From contig NZ_QGTJ01000001.1 of the NCBI RefSeq assembly GCF_003182095.1, positions 520,380-584,379 on the forward strand: a DNA stretch of 64,000 nt, written 5' to 3'. A program made the translations under genes and the position numbers. The DNA comes from Plasticicumulans acidivorans (GTDB lineage: Bacteria > Pseudomonadota > Gammaproteobacteria > Competibacterales > Competibacteraceae). The notes under the pieces are model-generated. The model did not search any database and was not told the DNA's origin. It was given only the letters and a program-made list of their open reading frames with translations. Positions 44,696-54,127 of the stretch are shown here, piece by piece (position 1 is the first letter of the stretch; every line of letters starts with the position of its first letter).

Positions 44696-46123
44696 ATGAA
44701 GGTGCTGCATGCAGCCTCTGAATGCCTGGGGATTGCCAAAACCGGCGGGCTCGCCGATGTCGTGGCTGCCCTGCCAGCCGCCCAACATGCGATGGGCATG
44801 GACGTGCGGGTGTGTCTGCCGGCTTATCCGGGCGCGCGCGAAAAACTGAACGATGCACGAACACTGTGCACCATTACGGTGCGAGACACCCCCTTCGAGC
44901 TCATCGAAGGCACGCTGGGTGCAGACGGTCTGCGCATCTGGCTGCTCGATTGCCCGCCCCTGTTCGACCGCCCCGGCGACCCCTACCGCACGCCGGAAGG
45001 CTACGAACACAGCGACAACCACTGGCGCTTCGGTCTGTTCAGCGAGGCGGTATCGCTGCTCGCGCTGGGTGCCGGCGACTGGCAGCCGGACGTGCTGCAT
45101 CTGCACGACTGGCAGGTCGGACTCGCCGCCGCCTGGACCGCCCGCGCGCCGCAACGGCCACGCATCGTGTTCACCATCCACAACCTCGCCTATCAGGGCG
45201 TTTTCGGCCGTGACGTCTTCGACGCCCTCGGCCTGCCCGGTGAATGGTGGCAACCGCAGGCGCTGGAGTTCTACGGCCGCTTCGCCTTCATGAAGGGCGG
45301 ACTGTATTTCGCCGACGCGATCACCACCGTCAGCCCGAACTATGCCCGCGAGATCCAGACGCTGGAATTCGGCTGGGGGCTCGATGGCGTGCTGCGCGAG
45401 CGGGCCAGCGTGCTGACCGGCGTCCTCAACGGCATCGACATCGACACCTGGAGTCCGACCCGCGACCCGCTGATCGAGCGCAACTACAACGGCGCGACCG
45501 TGTCCTCAGCGAAGCCGGTCAACAAGCACGCGTTGCAGGCGGAACTCGGCCTGCCGCAAAGCGACGTGCCGATGGTGGTGTTCATCGGCCGCCTGGCTGC
45601 ACAGAAAGGCGCTGATCTGATCCTGGCGGCGCGCACCGGTATCGATGCGCTCGATCTGCAGCTGGTAGTGCTGGCGAGCGGTGAGCACGATCTGGAAACA
45701 GCGCTGATGCAGTGGGCGCAGGAACAGCCTCAGCGGGTGTCAGTGACGCTGCGCTACGACGAAGCGCTGGCGCACCGCATCACCGCCGCGGCGGACCTGC
45801 AGCTGATGCCCTCACGCTTCGAGCCCTGCGGGCTGAATCAGATGTATGCGCAGCGCTATGGCACGCTGCCGATCGCGCGCCACACCGGCGGGCTGGCCGA
45901 CACCATCGTCGATGCCAACGAGGCGACGCTGGCCGACGGCACGGCGAGCGGCGTGGTGTTCCCTGAAGCCAGCGCCGACAGCCTGCTGCTCGGTCTGGAA
46001 CGCGGACTGGAACTGCTCTCGGCACCCAAGCGCCGACTGGCACTGCGCCGGGCCGGCATGCGTCGTGATTTTTCCTGGAAGGCCTCGGCCGAACGCTACG
46101 CGACGCTGTACACCAAGCTTTGA
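44696..46123 (+). CDS. glgA: Glycogen synthase (ADP-glucose)
   Basis: GlgA adds glucose from ADP-glucose to glycogen chains. The 475-aa GT5 enzyme starts MKVLHAASECLGIAKTGGLADVV, whose KTGGLAD loop binds ADP-glucose, preceded by a GGGAGA ribosome site. Other signatures are HLHDWQVGLAAAW, FTIHNLAYQGVFG, GVLNGIDIDTWSP, and the C-terminal SRFEPCGLNQMYAQRYGTLPI that holds catalytic and ADP-binding residues. It is divergent from glgC, so the two synthesis steps may share control elements. Confidence 0.96.
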   Translation: MKVLHAASECLGIAKTGGLADVVAALPAAQHAMGMDVRVCLPAYPGAREKLNDARTLCTITVRDTPFELIEGTLGADGLRIWLLDCPPLFDRPGDPYRTPEGYEHSDNHWRFGLFSEAVSLLALGAGDWQPDVLHLHDWQVGLAAAWTARAPQRPRIVFTIHNLAYQGVFGRDVFDALGLPGEWWQPQALEFYGRFAFMKGGLYFADAITTVSPNYAREIQTLEFGWGLDGVLRERASVLTGVLNGIDIDTWSPTRDPLIERNYNGATVSSAKPVNKHALQAELGLPQSDVPMVVFIGRLAAQKGADLILAARTGIDALDLQLVVLASGEHDLETALMQWAQEQPQRVSVTLRYDEALAHRITAAADLQLMPSRFEPCGLNQMYAQRYGTLPIARHTGGLADTIVDANEATLADGTASGVVFPEASADSLLLGLERGLELLSAPKRRLALRRAGMRRDFSWKASAERYATLYTKL

Positions 46124-46145
46124 GGCAGGACAGGCCGCCCCAGGC

Positions 46146-46817
46146 TCAGTGCAGCCCGGCGGCCATGCGCCGTAACCAGCCGTCCGCCTGCGCCGCGGGG
46201 CAGTTTTGCAGATTGGCGAACAGGCGCAGCGGCAGTTCACCGAAACCGTATCGTGCACGCAGCGTGACCGCGATGTGCAGCCACAAATGCGCGGTCATCT
46301 GCGCATCGGCGAGCGCGCGATGGCAGACACCATCGCTCGGCAAGCCAGCCCAGTGCACCAGCGTGGCGAGCTTATGTGCCGGTGCCTGCGGAAACACCCG
46401 CCGCGACACCCGCATGCTGCACAGCATCGGCTGCGTCCGCTGCAGCCCCTCCCGCGCCAGCTCGGCATCGAGAAAACGCCGATCGAAGCTTGCGTTATGA
46501 GCCACCAGCGGCGTGCTGCCGATGAAACGGGCCAGCGCCGGCAGCACCTCAGCCGCCGGTGGTGCGCCGCGCAGCATGGCGTTGCTGATACCGGTTAATT
46601 GCTCGATGAACGGTGGCACCCACGCCCCGGTGCGCACCAGACTCTGAAAGTGCTCGGTCAGACGGCCGTTGACGATGCGCACGGCACCGACCTCGGTGAT
46701 GCGGGCACCCTGCTGCGGACTCATGCCGGTGGTCTCGAAATCGATGACGACGAACGCCCCGCACGCCTCCGCCGCCGGCGTCAGATTCGACCTCGACACG
46801 CTGGTTTCTCCTGCCAT
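46146..46817 (-). CDS. DEDDh 3'-5' exonuclease (DnaQ-like)
   Basis: A 223-aa cytoplasmic exonuclease of the DnaQ superfamily. The Exo I motif is VVIDFETTGMSP (Asp, Glu), Exo II VAHNASFDRRFLDAEL (Asp), and Exo III with the DEDDh histidine in CHRALADAQMTAHLW. The layout resembles stand-alone PolC-type/DnaQ-like exonucleases and lacks the clamp-binding tail needed to call it the replicative epsilon subunit. ATG 46817 begins 10 nt after the TauE-gene stop, so the two are one transcript. The nucleic acid substrate is unknown. Confidence 0.88.
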   Translation of the reverse strand: MAGETSVSRSNLTPAAEACGAFVVIDFETTGMSPQQGARITEVGAVRIVNGRLTEHFQSLVRTGAWVPPFIEQLTGISNAMLRGAPPAAEVLPALARFIGSTPLVAHNASFDRRFLDAELAREGLQRTQPMLCSMRVSRRVFPQAPAHKLATLVHWAGLPSDGVCHRALADAQMTAHLWLHIAVTLRARYGFGELPLRLFANLQNCPAAQADGWLRRMAAGLH

Positions 46818-46827
46818 CGGCGTGCGC

Positions 46828-47610
46828 TCATACCAGCAGCAGCTTGCCACCGGTCATCAGCAGAATCACAGCCAGCAGCTGACGCACCCATTTGCCGTCG
46901 ATGCGATGGCTGGCATGCGAACCGATGATGACACCGGGCACCGAGCCCAGCAGCAGCATGCCGAGCAAGGGCCAGTCGATGCTGCCGATCGCCGAATGAC
47001 CGAGACCGGCGATCAGCGTCAGCGGAATCGCATGGGCGATGTCGGTCGCCACCAGCCGGGTCGGCGTCAGCCGGTAGGGATAGAGGTAGACCAGCATGAC
47101 GACGCCGAGCGCCCCGGCCCCGACGGAGGTCAAGGTCACCAGCACGCCCAGGATCAGACCCGCCAGCACTGTCAACGCCCCCTGATAACGCTTGAATTCG
47201 ATGGGCTTTTCAGTGCGCAGGTGCTGACCGATGCGATGCAGCTGGGTACGGAACAGGACCGACAGACTGGTCAGCGCCAGCGCCAGTCCCAACCCGCGCA
47301 TGATCAGATGCTGCAGTTCGGGATCGGGCTTGTGCGTACTCAGCAGCCACAGCGTCAGCAGCGCCGCCGGAATACTGCCGCTGGCCAGCCGGCGCAGAAC
47401 CACCCAGTCGATCGCCCCCTTGCTGCCGTGCACCCAGGAGCCGAAGGTCTTGGTAATTGCCGCATAGAGCAGATCGGTACCCACGGCCGTCTGCGGCGCC
47501 ACGCCGAGCAGCAACACCAGAATCGGCGTCATCAGCGCCCCGCCGCCGACACCGGTCAGACCGACCAACAGCCCGACGATGAAGCCCGCTACCGTATTCA
47601 CCCATTCCAT
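46828..47610 (-). CDS. TauE/SafE family sulfite or organic anion exporter
   Basis: A 260-aa inner-membrane protein with about eight helices in two repeated halves. The two copies of the family motif are visible: GLLVGLTGVGGGALMTPIL near the N terminus and GVLVTLTSVGAGALGVVML in the second half. The family exports small anions such as sulfite, sulfoacetate or taurine-derived products; the actual substrate here cannot be told. It is divergent from the ferredoxin-NADP reductase gene, with an AT-rich 242-bp control region between them. Confidence 0.87.
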   Translation of the reverse strand: MEWVNTVAGFIVGLLVGLTGVGGGALMTPILVLLLGVAPQTAVGTDLLYAAITKTFGSWVHGSKGAIDWVVLRRLASGSIPAALLTLWLLSTHKPDPELQHLIMRGLGLALALTSLSVLFRTQLHRIGQHLRTEKPIEFKRYQGALTVLAGLILGVLVTLTSVGAGALGVVMLVYLYPYRLTPTRLVATDIAHAIPLTLIAGLGHSAIGSIDWPLLGMLLLGSVPGVIIGSHASHRIDGKWVRQLLAVILLMTGGKLLLV

Positions 47611-47852
47611 ATCAGAACCTTTGCAGCGCTAACGCCGGCCACCCAGCCGACGGCATCCCGTTCTTTTCCGTACCGCCGCGATCATCGAGACGTGCGCGTG
47701 GACGGTACCTCGATCTGTCTCAATGCTATTAGCTATTAAAATAATCCAACAAATTCTTTTTAGTCATAAAGCAAGCATCATAAAGTTGGGGTCACATTTT
47801 CAAAGAGACCCGCCGCGCGCGGACCATTTTCCGCCATCGCCATGAGCCGCCC

Positions 47853-48680
47853 ATGAGCCAGAACTGCACCGTCGATGATACCGCCCCGACCGAAACCGCC
47901 CACGCGCTGACCATCCGCGATATCCGCTGGTGGTCGCCAACGCTGTTCTCGCTGACGCTGGAGCGCCCCGAAGCCTTCCGCTTCCTGTCCGGCCAGTTCG
48001 CCCGCCTCGGCCTGCCGGTCGACGGCGAGTGGGTCTGGCGCGCCTATTCGATCTGCTCATCGGTCTACGATGAACAGCTCGAATTTCTCTCGATCGTCGT
48101 TCCCGACGGGGTCTTCACGCAGGCGCTGAAGGACATCCAGGTCGGCGACACCCTGTGGGTCGACAAACGCAACTTCGGCACGCTGACCACCGATCGCTTC
48201 CGCGCCCAGGACGAGCTGTGGATGCTCGCCACCGGCACCGGGCTGGCGCCGTTCATGTCGGTGCTGCGCGATCCCTACACCTGGGAACGCTTCGAACGTG
48301 TGGTGCTGGTACACAGCGTGCGCAACAGCGATGAGCTCGCCTACCGCGAGTGGCTGGAAAACCTCGCCGGGGACGAGCTGTTCGGCGAGTTCGCCGAGCG
48401 TTTCCGCTACATCAAGGTCGTCACCCGCGAGGAATGTCCGGGCGCCTTTGCCCTGCGCATTCCCGAGCTGGTGCAGACCGGCATCCTCGAACGCGCCGCG
48501 GGGCTGGAATTTTCAGCCGAGCGCTCGGCGGTGATGCTGTGCGGCAACCCGGCGATGCTGCGGCAGATGAAAACCGTGCTGCAGGAGCGCGGGCTGAGCG
48601 TCAACAAGAAAAGCTCGCCCGGCAACATCCTCTGGGAAAACGGCTTCCTGCCCGAAGACAACCGTCAGCCCGACCTCTGA
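47853..48680 (+). CDS. fpr: Ferredoxin-NADP(+) reductase
   Basis: A 275-aa FAD enzyme that exchanges electrons between NADPH and ferredoxin or flavodoxin. The FAD-binding motif RAYSICSS lies near residue 68, the NADP-binding GTGLAPFMSVL near 128, and the CGNPAMLRQM motif near 229. It is the bacterial subclass I/II type close to E. coli Fpr, with an N-terminal extension of about 15 residues. A 7-bp hairpin without a T-run follows the stop (48681-48697). Fpr may support Fe-S assembly and oxidative stress defence alongside IscR. Confidence 0.92.
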   Translation: MSQNCTVDDTAPTETAHALTIRDIRWWSPTLFSLTLERPEAFRFLSGQFARLGLPVDGEWVWRAYSICSSVYDEQLEFLSIVVPDGVFTQALKDIQVGDTLWVDKRNFGTLTTDRFRAQDELWMLATGTGLAPFMSVLRDPYTWERFERVVLVHSVRNSDELAYREWLENLAGDELFGEFAERFRYIKVVTREECPGAFALRIPELVQTGILERAAGLEFSAERSAVMLCGNPAMLRQMKTVLQERGLSVNKKSSPGNILWENGFLPEDNRQPDL

Positions 48681-48932
48681 GCAGCCGCAGCGGCTGCCCG
48701 GATACGCAGCGGGCACGATTGCACAAACAGTGACAGCGCCTCGTCCGCGCGTTTGGCGGCGTTGCCCGTGACTGCAGTTGGCCACGGGCGGCGTGCCGGC
48801 CGCCGCTACGGCCGACCACGGGACACGGGCATGGCAGGCCCCATGACTCCGGCCGCTGCTGCACCGGCTCCACTATGCTGACAGCAGCGTTTCACGCTGA
48901 AGGAAATCACTCTGGAGCAGGAGTATCGAGCC

Positions 48933-49262
48933 ATGGATTGCCCCACATCCCGCGAAGAACAGGCCTTGCCGAACACCTTCAAACTCGCCAGAGCGGCCAA
49001 TGGCCGCCTGATGCTGGAGAACATGCAACTGAGCGAGCGCGATTGGCAGGCGGTCGCCGCACTTCTCGAACGACGCGGGTTTTCCCGTACCGGCAAGACG
49101 GTGAACGGCGCCGACACGGTGATTTATCAGGACTTCGTCCGCGACGCCATCACGCTGGCCGCCGGCTGGGATACCTGGACCGGCCATTACCTGCTGGCCG
49201 GCAACGCAGAGGGCGACCGGTTCCTGCAGGAGCTGCACCAGCAGATCGCTCAGGCAGATTAG
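48933..49262 (+). CDS. Small uncharacterised protein (109 aa)
   Basis: A soluble 109-aa protein with no family that I recognise. The N-terminal third is basic and may form a strand-helix unit; the middle has LSERDWQAVAALLERRGFSRTGKTV, and the C terminus has GDRFLQELHQQIAQ, a likely amphipathic helix. The ATG at 48933 is preceded by a GGAGCAGGAG stretch at a loose distance. Codon use matches the genome. It is convergent with the ZntB-like gene, with 8 nt between stops. The 250 bp upstream contain no gene that I can support. Confidence 0.55.
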   Translation: MDCPTSREEQALPNTFKLARAANGRLMLENMQLSERDWQAVAALLERRGFSRTGKTVNGADTVIYQDFVRDAITLAAGWDTWTGHYLLAGNAEGDRFLQELHQQIAQAD

Positions 49263-49270
49263 CGGCTGCC

Positions 49271-50284
49271 TCAGAACTTGCGCTTGAGGAACAGCAGCGC
49301 AAAGGTGCCGGCACCGGCACCGCAGACCAGCAGCATCACCGGCCAGAAGCCGTGATCGCCGCCGGCGAACGGCAGGCCGGAGGTGTTCATGCCGAAGATG
49401 CCGGTGATCAGCGTCATCGGTGAGAACACCGCGGTCAGCACCGAGAGCACGTAGAGGTTGCGATTGGTGGTTTCAGCCAGTCGGCCGGCCAGTTCTTCCT
49501 GCAGCAGCTTGGCGCGCTCATAGAGTTCGCGTTCATCGGCGAGCAGAAAGCCGAGGTCATCGACCACCTCGCCGAGGATGCGCCGGTCGTTGGCATCGAG
49601 CCAGGCCGGTGCACGTTTGAGCAGACGGATCAGCGCGTTGCGCTCCGGCCCGCAGCCGCGGCGCAGGCGCGCGCAGCCGCGACGGATGCGCCCCAGCCCT
49701 TCGCGCTCGGAAATCCCCCCGATGAGGATCTCCTCCTCGATCTCGTCGACCTGTTCGACCATCTCGTCAACCAGGCTCTCCAGCGCCTCGGTGCGCATGG
49801 CGATGAGCTGCGCGGCGAGGCCGATGCCGCTGTCGTCGGTCGCGCCGCTGCGCACGGCGAGGCGCAGCCGGTCGGGGCTGCGCAGCGGCTCGATGCGCGC
49901 GCTGACCAGCAGACGATGATTGGCGTAGAACCACAGGCTCGCCAGCTCACCCGGCTCGGCGGTCTCGGTGCCATCGCTGTAGACCAGATCGTTGATGACA
50001 CCGAGCAGGCCTTCGCCGATCGCCTCCAGCCGGCAGCGGTCCTCGCGCTCGGCGAGCGCCTGACGGAATGCCACCGGCAGGAACTCGGCCTGCGCCAGCC
50101 AGCGTTTGGCGCGGGCGCGGCCGAGATTGAAGTGCAGCCAGATCACCGAGTCGCCCGCCGCCAGCGCCGCCTCCACGCCGGCCAGGCCGATGCGCTCGGC
50201 CGGCGCATCGCGCCACAGACGAAAACCGCAGATCACACCATCTTCAGGGCTCAGCGCCTGCAACAGGCTTTCGGCTTGTGCCAT
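49271..50284 (-). CDS. CorA-family transporter, ZntB-like
   Basis: A 337-aa protein with a large cytoplasmic N-terminal domain (about 1-270) and two C-terminal helices (about 280-300 and 310-332). The signature GMNTSGLPFAG ends the first helix, the GMN-type motif of CorA/ZntB channels that move divalent cations (Mg2+, Co2+ or Zn2+). The N-terminal WLHFNLGRARAKRWL and long helical stalk EQVDEIEEEI fit ZntB better than CorA. The substrate is a family-based inference. Confidence 0.88.
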   Translation of the reverse strand: MAQAESLLQALSPEDGVICGFRLWRDAPAERIGLAGVEAALAAGDSVIWLHFNLGRARAKRWLAQAEFLPVAFRQALAEREDRCRLEAIGEGLLGVINDLVYSDGTETAEPGELASLWFYANHRLLVSARIEPLRSPDRLRLAVRSGATDDSGIGLAAQLIAMRTEALESLVDEMVEQVDEIEEEILIGGISEREGLGRIRRGCARLRRGCGPERNALIRLLKRAPAWLDANDRRILGEVVDDLGFLLADERELYERAKLLQEELAGRLAETTNRNLYVLSVLTAVFSPMTLITGIFGMNTSGLPFAGGDHGFWPVMLLVCGAGAGTFALLFLKRKF

Positions 50285-50383
50285 GGCTTGCTTCCCCGTC
50301 CCGCCCGCGATGTCCGCCGACCATTCTGCACTGGCAACGGTGGCGGATGCATGGCGGGATGCGTCGGCGGCAGCGCTGCCGTG

Positions 50384-51154
50384 TCAGTCCTGCACCACAC
50401 GGGCGTGCAGCGGCTGCAGCGGACGGTTGTTGTCATGCTCGTGCATCGCTGCGCGGAAGCGCTCGATCTGCGCCTTGGAAACCTCGACCGGCTGCTTGAG
50501 CACGATCCAGGTCACCCCCTCGCTGCACGGCGGTGTGGTCAGTGAGCCGGCGTAAGTGTAATAGGCCAGATCTGCCGGCAGCAGCGCATGCGGGTCCACC
50601 GGCGAAGCATCGGCAGGGTCGAGGTGCTGGCCGCTGTTATCCGGCATGTAGCGCCACCAGGATTCGAGCGTGGCGTTGGCCGCGCCTTCGACGAACATCA
50701 CGCCGATGACTGCCAGCTTGCCATTGGCATCGCGGTGTACGAAATGCGCTTCCGCCGGGAAGGGCACTCCGTTGATGTGGTGCTCGCTCGGCGCGTGAAA
50801 ATGCACCTGCAGCAGCTTGAGCCCGCGCTCACCGAGCTGCAGCTCGCTGCCGTTGTCGATCGTGTACTGCACCGTGTGGCCGTTGTTGACGGCGTGGATC
50901 GCCGCCGCCTGGTACTTCAGCGTCAGCGGCGTCAGTTCCTTGTCGTCGGTCGCGCGGACGTCGATCGGCGACTGCTGCTGACCAAGCTTGCAGCTGGTGT
51001 ATTCGGCGCTGAGATCGCCCCAGTGCTCAGGCCCCTCTTCCCCGCTGTACCCCCAGTGCACGGCGTGCCCATCGCCGGCGTGTGTGGGCAGCCAGGCACT
51101 GGCGCCGAGCAGCGCCGCCAGCAACAGATTCCGCGGGGACAACTTCAGCTTCAT
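50384..51154 (-). CDS. Periplasmic alpha-carbonic anhydrase
   Basis: Interconverts CO2 and bicarbonate. The 256-aa protein has a signal peptide (MKLKLSPRNLLLAALLGASA, cleavage near THAGDG), so it acts in the periplasm. The alpha-class zinc site is complete: QVHFHAPSEHH supplies two His and EAHFVHRD the third. The C-terminal GSLTTPPCSEGVTWIVLKQP is also diagnostic, with a disulfide partner Cys in YTSCKLGQQQSPIDV. ATG 51154 has a GGAG ribosome site 9 nt before it; ATG 51163 is too close to that site. Confidence 0.93.
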   Translation of the reverse strand: MKLKLSPRNLLLAALLGASAWLPTHAGDGHAVHWGYSGEEGPEHWGDLSAEYTSCKLGQQQSPIDVRATDDKELTPLTLKYQAAAIHAVNNGHTVQYTIDNGSELQLGERGLKLLQVHFHAPSEHHINGVPFPAEAHFVHRDANGKLAVIGVMFVEGAANATLESWWRYMPDNSGQHLDPADASPVDPHALLPADLAYYTYAGSLTTPPCSEGVTWIVLKQPVEVSKAQIERFRAAMHEHDNNRPLQPLHARVVQD

Positions 51155-51361
51155 CGGATCCATCTCCAGACCTCGTCTCGTTCGGTTTCGTGACCGATTT
51201 CTTGATGCACGCCATGTCCGCAAGAACGGCGCGCGGCAGACGAAATGAAGCCCGCGCGGTCCCCACGGCCGGCGTGCGTGTGGACACCTCGCCGGTATGG
51301 GCGGCAAGGTGTCGCGGTTTTATCAGAAAAAATTACAGGCGTTGATAAATCTGACACTTGT

Positions 51362-51988
51362 TTAAGGCTGCAGCTCGGGCCGCTTCCAGCCGATCAGGTA
51401 GGGATCGAGCAGCCACCAGCGCCCGCCGTGCTCGATCAGCTCGATGCGACGGGCGTGGTCAGCGGGCCAGGGCTGATTGAGGTAGTTCTGCTCGGCCACC
51501 TCGACGCCATCCGCGAGCCGGCGCGTGACGATGGCGACATGACCGGTACGCAGATAGTCACGACCGTAGACCAGCAGGTCACCGACCTCGGGCGCGCTGT
51601 CGGCGCCGTTGAGGAACGCGCGCAGCGGAAACTCGGCGCCATCGGCAACGCGCTGCACCGAGTCGATCCGCGTCCAGATATCGGCGGCGACGTCGACATC
51701 GCCGAACACCACGCCGTGACGCGCCAGCAGCCAGCGGCGGGCGTATTCGACGCACTGCCACTGGATGCCGGTGTAGGTGCCGTCGAGGCGATTCGGCCGC
51801 GGCAGCACGCAGCGCGCGCTGCAATTGGAATAGGCCTCGACGCCGGCCGGCGAGCGACCGAGCACGCTGCCAAACGTGGCGACGCAGTCGGTGCGGCAGG
51901 CCGGCGGCAGCGCACTCTCCTCGGCCGACAATGGCGCACCGGCCAGGCTGGCAAGCAGCGCGAACAGAATGACGCGGGCAGTGGGCAT
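51362..51988 (-). CDS. Exported CHAP-domain amidase/peptidase
   Basis: A 208-aa exported protein with a signal peptide (MPTARVILFALLASLAGAPLSA). The CHAP domain is marked by GIQWQCVEYARRWLL, whose Cys is the nucleophile, followed by the His in RTGHVAIVTRR and a third polar residue in EQNYLNQPW. The layout resembles the amidase domain of glutathionylspermidine synthetase/amidase more than phage lysins, but here it stands alone and is periplasmic, with several extra N-terminal Cys (CRTDC, CSARC). It may cleave peptidoglycan cross-bridges or an amide-linked small molecule. Confidence 0.78.
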   Translation of the reverse strand: MPTARVILFALLASLAGAPLSAEESALPPACRTDCVATFGSVLGRSPAGVEAYSNCSARCVLPRPNRLDGTYTGIQWQCVEYARRWLLARHGVVFGDVDVAADIWTRIDSVQRVADGAEFPLRAFLNGADSAPEVGDLLVYGRDYLRTGHVAIVTRRLADGVEVAEQNYLNQPWPADHARRIELIEHGGRWWLLDPYLIGWKRPELQP

Positions 51989-52053
51989 CGGGCGGTCTCC
52001 GGCAGGACGTTCGCCGGCAGCCTACGGGCTGGGCCGGCGAGCGTCACCCAGGA

Positions 52054-53469
52054 TCACAGCCCGGTGTGTGCGGCGATGAAGCGTTTGATCTGCTCGGCGT
52101 CGGCATCCATCACCTCGAAGCGCTGCGGCAGCGTTTCGAGATCGGCGTAGCCCTGCGGGCGCGGCGGCTTGCGGCCGAGCGCCTCGACGAGGGTTTCCTC
52201 GAACTTCGCCGGCAGCGCCGTTTCCAGCACGATCATCGGCACGCCGGCTTCGCGCTGCTCCAGCGCGACCTTGAGTCCGTCGGCGGTATGGGTGTCGATG
52301 ATGACGCCGTACTGGGCCTCGGTGGTGCGGATGGTATCCAGGCGATCGGCATGCGTGCTGCGCCCGGAGACAAAGCCATAACGCGTGCCGACTTCAGCAA
52401 ACAACGGCGTGCCGGCCAGGCTGAAGCTGCCCTCGCGCTCAAGCTGCTGCCACAGCGCGCGCACCTGCGCGGCGTCGCGCCCGCACAGATCGAAGATGAA
52501 GCGCTCGAAATTCGAGGCCTTGGAAATGTCCATCGACGGACTCGACGTGTGGAAGGTCTCGGCCGAGGCGCGCACACGGTAGACACCCGTGCGGAAAAAC
52601 TCGTCGAGCACGTCGTTTTCGTTGGTCGCCAGCACCAGACGGCGGATCGGCAGCCCCATCTGCCGGGCGATGTGGCCGGCGCAGATATTGCCGAAATTGC
52701 CGCTCGGCACAGCGAAGGAGACGACCTCATCATCACTGCGCGTCGCCGCGAAATAGCCGCGGAAGTAGTAGACGACCTGGGCGACGACGCGCGCCCAGTT
52801 GATCGAATTGACGGTGCCGATCTTCTGCCGCGCCTTGAAGGCGTGGTCATTGGACACCGCTTTGACGATGTCCTGACAGTCGTCGAACACGCCGCGGACG
52901 GCCAGGTTGAAGATATTCGGGTCCTGCAGACTGAACATCTGCGCGGTCTGGAAAGCGCTCATCTTGCCGTACGGCGAGAGCATGAACACGCGAATGCCGT
53001 GCTTGCCGCGCATCGCGTACTCGGCGCTCGAACCGGTATCGCCGCTGGTCGCGCCGAGGATGTTGAGCTCCTGGCCGGCGCGCGTCAGCACGTACTCGAA
53101 CAGATTGCCGAGCAGCTGCATCGCCATATCCTTGAACGCCAGCGTCGGGCCGTTGGACAGTTCGAGGATGTGCAGGCCGGGTTCGAGCGTCTTCAGCGGC
53201 GTGATCGCCGGCGTGCGGTAGACCTGCTCGGTGTAGGTGCGCGCGGTGATCGCCCGCAGGTCTGCGGGCGGGATGTCGGTGGCAAACTTGCGGATGATCT
53301 CGAAGGCCAGCTCTGCGTAGGGCAGCCCGCGCCAGGCGGCCAGCTCGGCCTTCGTCACCTGCGGATACTGCTGCGGCAGGTAGAGCCCGCCATCCGGCGC
53401 CAGGCCGGCGAGCAGGATCTCGGAGAAGGACTTGGGCGTCGCATCGCCCCGGGTGCTGAGGTACTGCAT
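52054..53469 (-). CDS. thrC: Threonine synthase
   Basis: Makes threonine from O-phosphohomoserine, the last step of the threonine pathway, using PLP. The 471-aa length matches the long class of ThrC. The start MQYLSTRGDATPKSFSEILL is typical; the PLP Lys is in SNGPTLAFKDMAMQLL, and the phosphate-binding loop is ATSGDTGSSAEYAM. The C-terminal LETALPAKFEETLVEALG is conserved. It is not next to hom or thrB, which often sit upstream in other bacteria; it is followed by a CHAP gene in the same direction. Confidence 0.96.
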   Translation of the reverse strand: MQYLSTRGDATPKSFSEILLAGLAPDGGLYLPQQYPQVTKAELAAWRGLPYAELAFEIIRKFATDIPPADLRAITARTYTEQVYRTPAITPLKTLEPGLHILELSNGPTLAFKDMAMQLLGNLFEYVLTRAGQELNILGATSGDTGSSAEYAMRGKHGIRVFMLSPYGKMSAFQTAQMFSLQDPNIFNLAVRGVFDDCQDIVKAVSNDHAFKARQKIGTVNSINWARVVAQVVYYFRGYFAATRSDDEVVSFAVPSGNFGNICAGHIARQMGLPIRRLVLATNENDVLDEFFRTGVYRVRASAETFHTSSPSMDISKASNFERFIFDLCGRDAAQVRALWQQLEREGSFSLAGTPLFAEVGTRYGFVSGRSTHADRLDTIRTTEAQYGVIIDTHTADGLKVALEQREAGVPMIVLETALPAKFEETLVEALGRKPPRPQGYADLETLPQRFEVMDADAEQIKRFIAAHTGL

Positions 53470-53546
53470 TCGCGGGATTCCTGCGCAGGGTCAACGTGGA
53501 GGACGCGCGATTATACGCGGGCCTCCCGACCCCGTCCCGCGCCGCC

Positions 53547-54044
53547 TCAGTCCCAGCCGCCGGCGCTGCGCCCGAGCTCGTAGTAGCCGCCGCTGAAGAA
53601 CAGCAGCGGCTCGCCGTCCTCGCGGTCGAGCGCCTCGACACGGCCGATCAGCAGCAGGTGATCGCCGCCGGGCACGGTCTGCTCCAGCCGGCACTGCAGG
53701 CGCGCCAGGCAGCCGTCGATCAGCGGCGCGCCACCGAGGCCGGGCTGCCAGACGACGCCGGCGAATTTGTCATCGCCCGAGGCGGCGAAGCGGTTCGACA
53801 GGGCTTTCTGCTCAAGCTTGAGGACGTTGACCGTGAAATGGCCATTGGCCTCGAAGGCGGCGCAGCTCGGTGTGTGCCTGTTGATGCTCCACAGCACCAG
53901 CGGCGGATCGAGCGACAGCGACGCGAAGGAATTGATGGTGAGGCCAACCGGTCGACCGGCGGTATCGACGGTCGCGGCGATCGCCACCCCAGTGGCGAAC
54001 TGTCCGAGCGTGCGGCGCAGGGTCAGACTGTCGAAAGCGGTCAT
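53547..54044 (-). CDS. Flavin reductase-like domain protein
   Basis: A 165-aa soluble protein with the FMN-binding split-barrel fold of short-chain flavin reductases, which supply reduced flavin to monooxygenases. Signatures are LRRTLGQFATGVAIAATVD, GLTINSFASLSLDPPLVLWSI, FTVNVL, and GDHLLLIGRVEAL near the C terminus. ATG 54044 gives the expected length; upstream codons are not conserved. No monooxygenase gene lies nearby. The C-terminal YELGRSAGGW is common in this group. Confidence 0.87.
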   Translation of the reverse strand: MTAFDSLTLRRTLGQFATGVAIAATVDTAGRPVGLTINSFASLSLDPPLVLWSINRHTPSCAAFEANGHFTVNVLKLEQKALSNRFAASGDDKFAGVVWQPGLGGAPLIDGCLARLQCRLEQTVPGGDHLLLIGRVEALDREDGEPLLFFSGGYYELGRSAGGWD

Positions 54045-54127
54045 CGGCAGGGTTCCAGACGGCCCATCCCGGGCCGGATCGTAAAAGGCGGAGGCAGGCC
54101 AGCCCCCGGAGAACAAGATTATGCATG

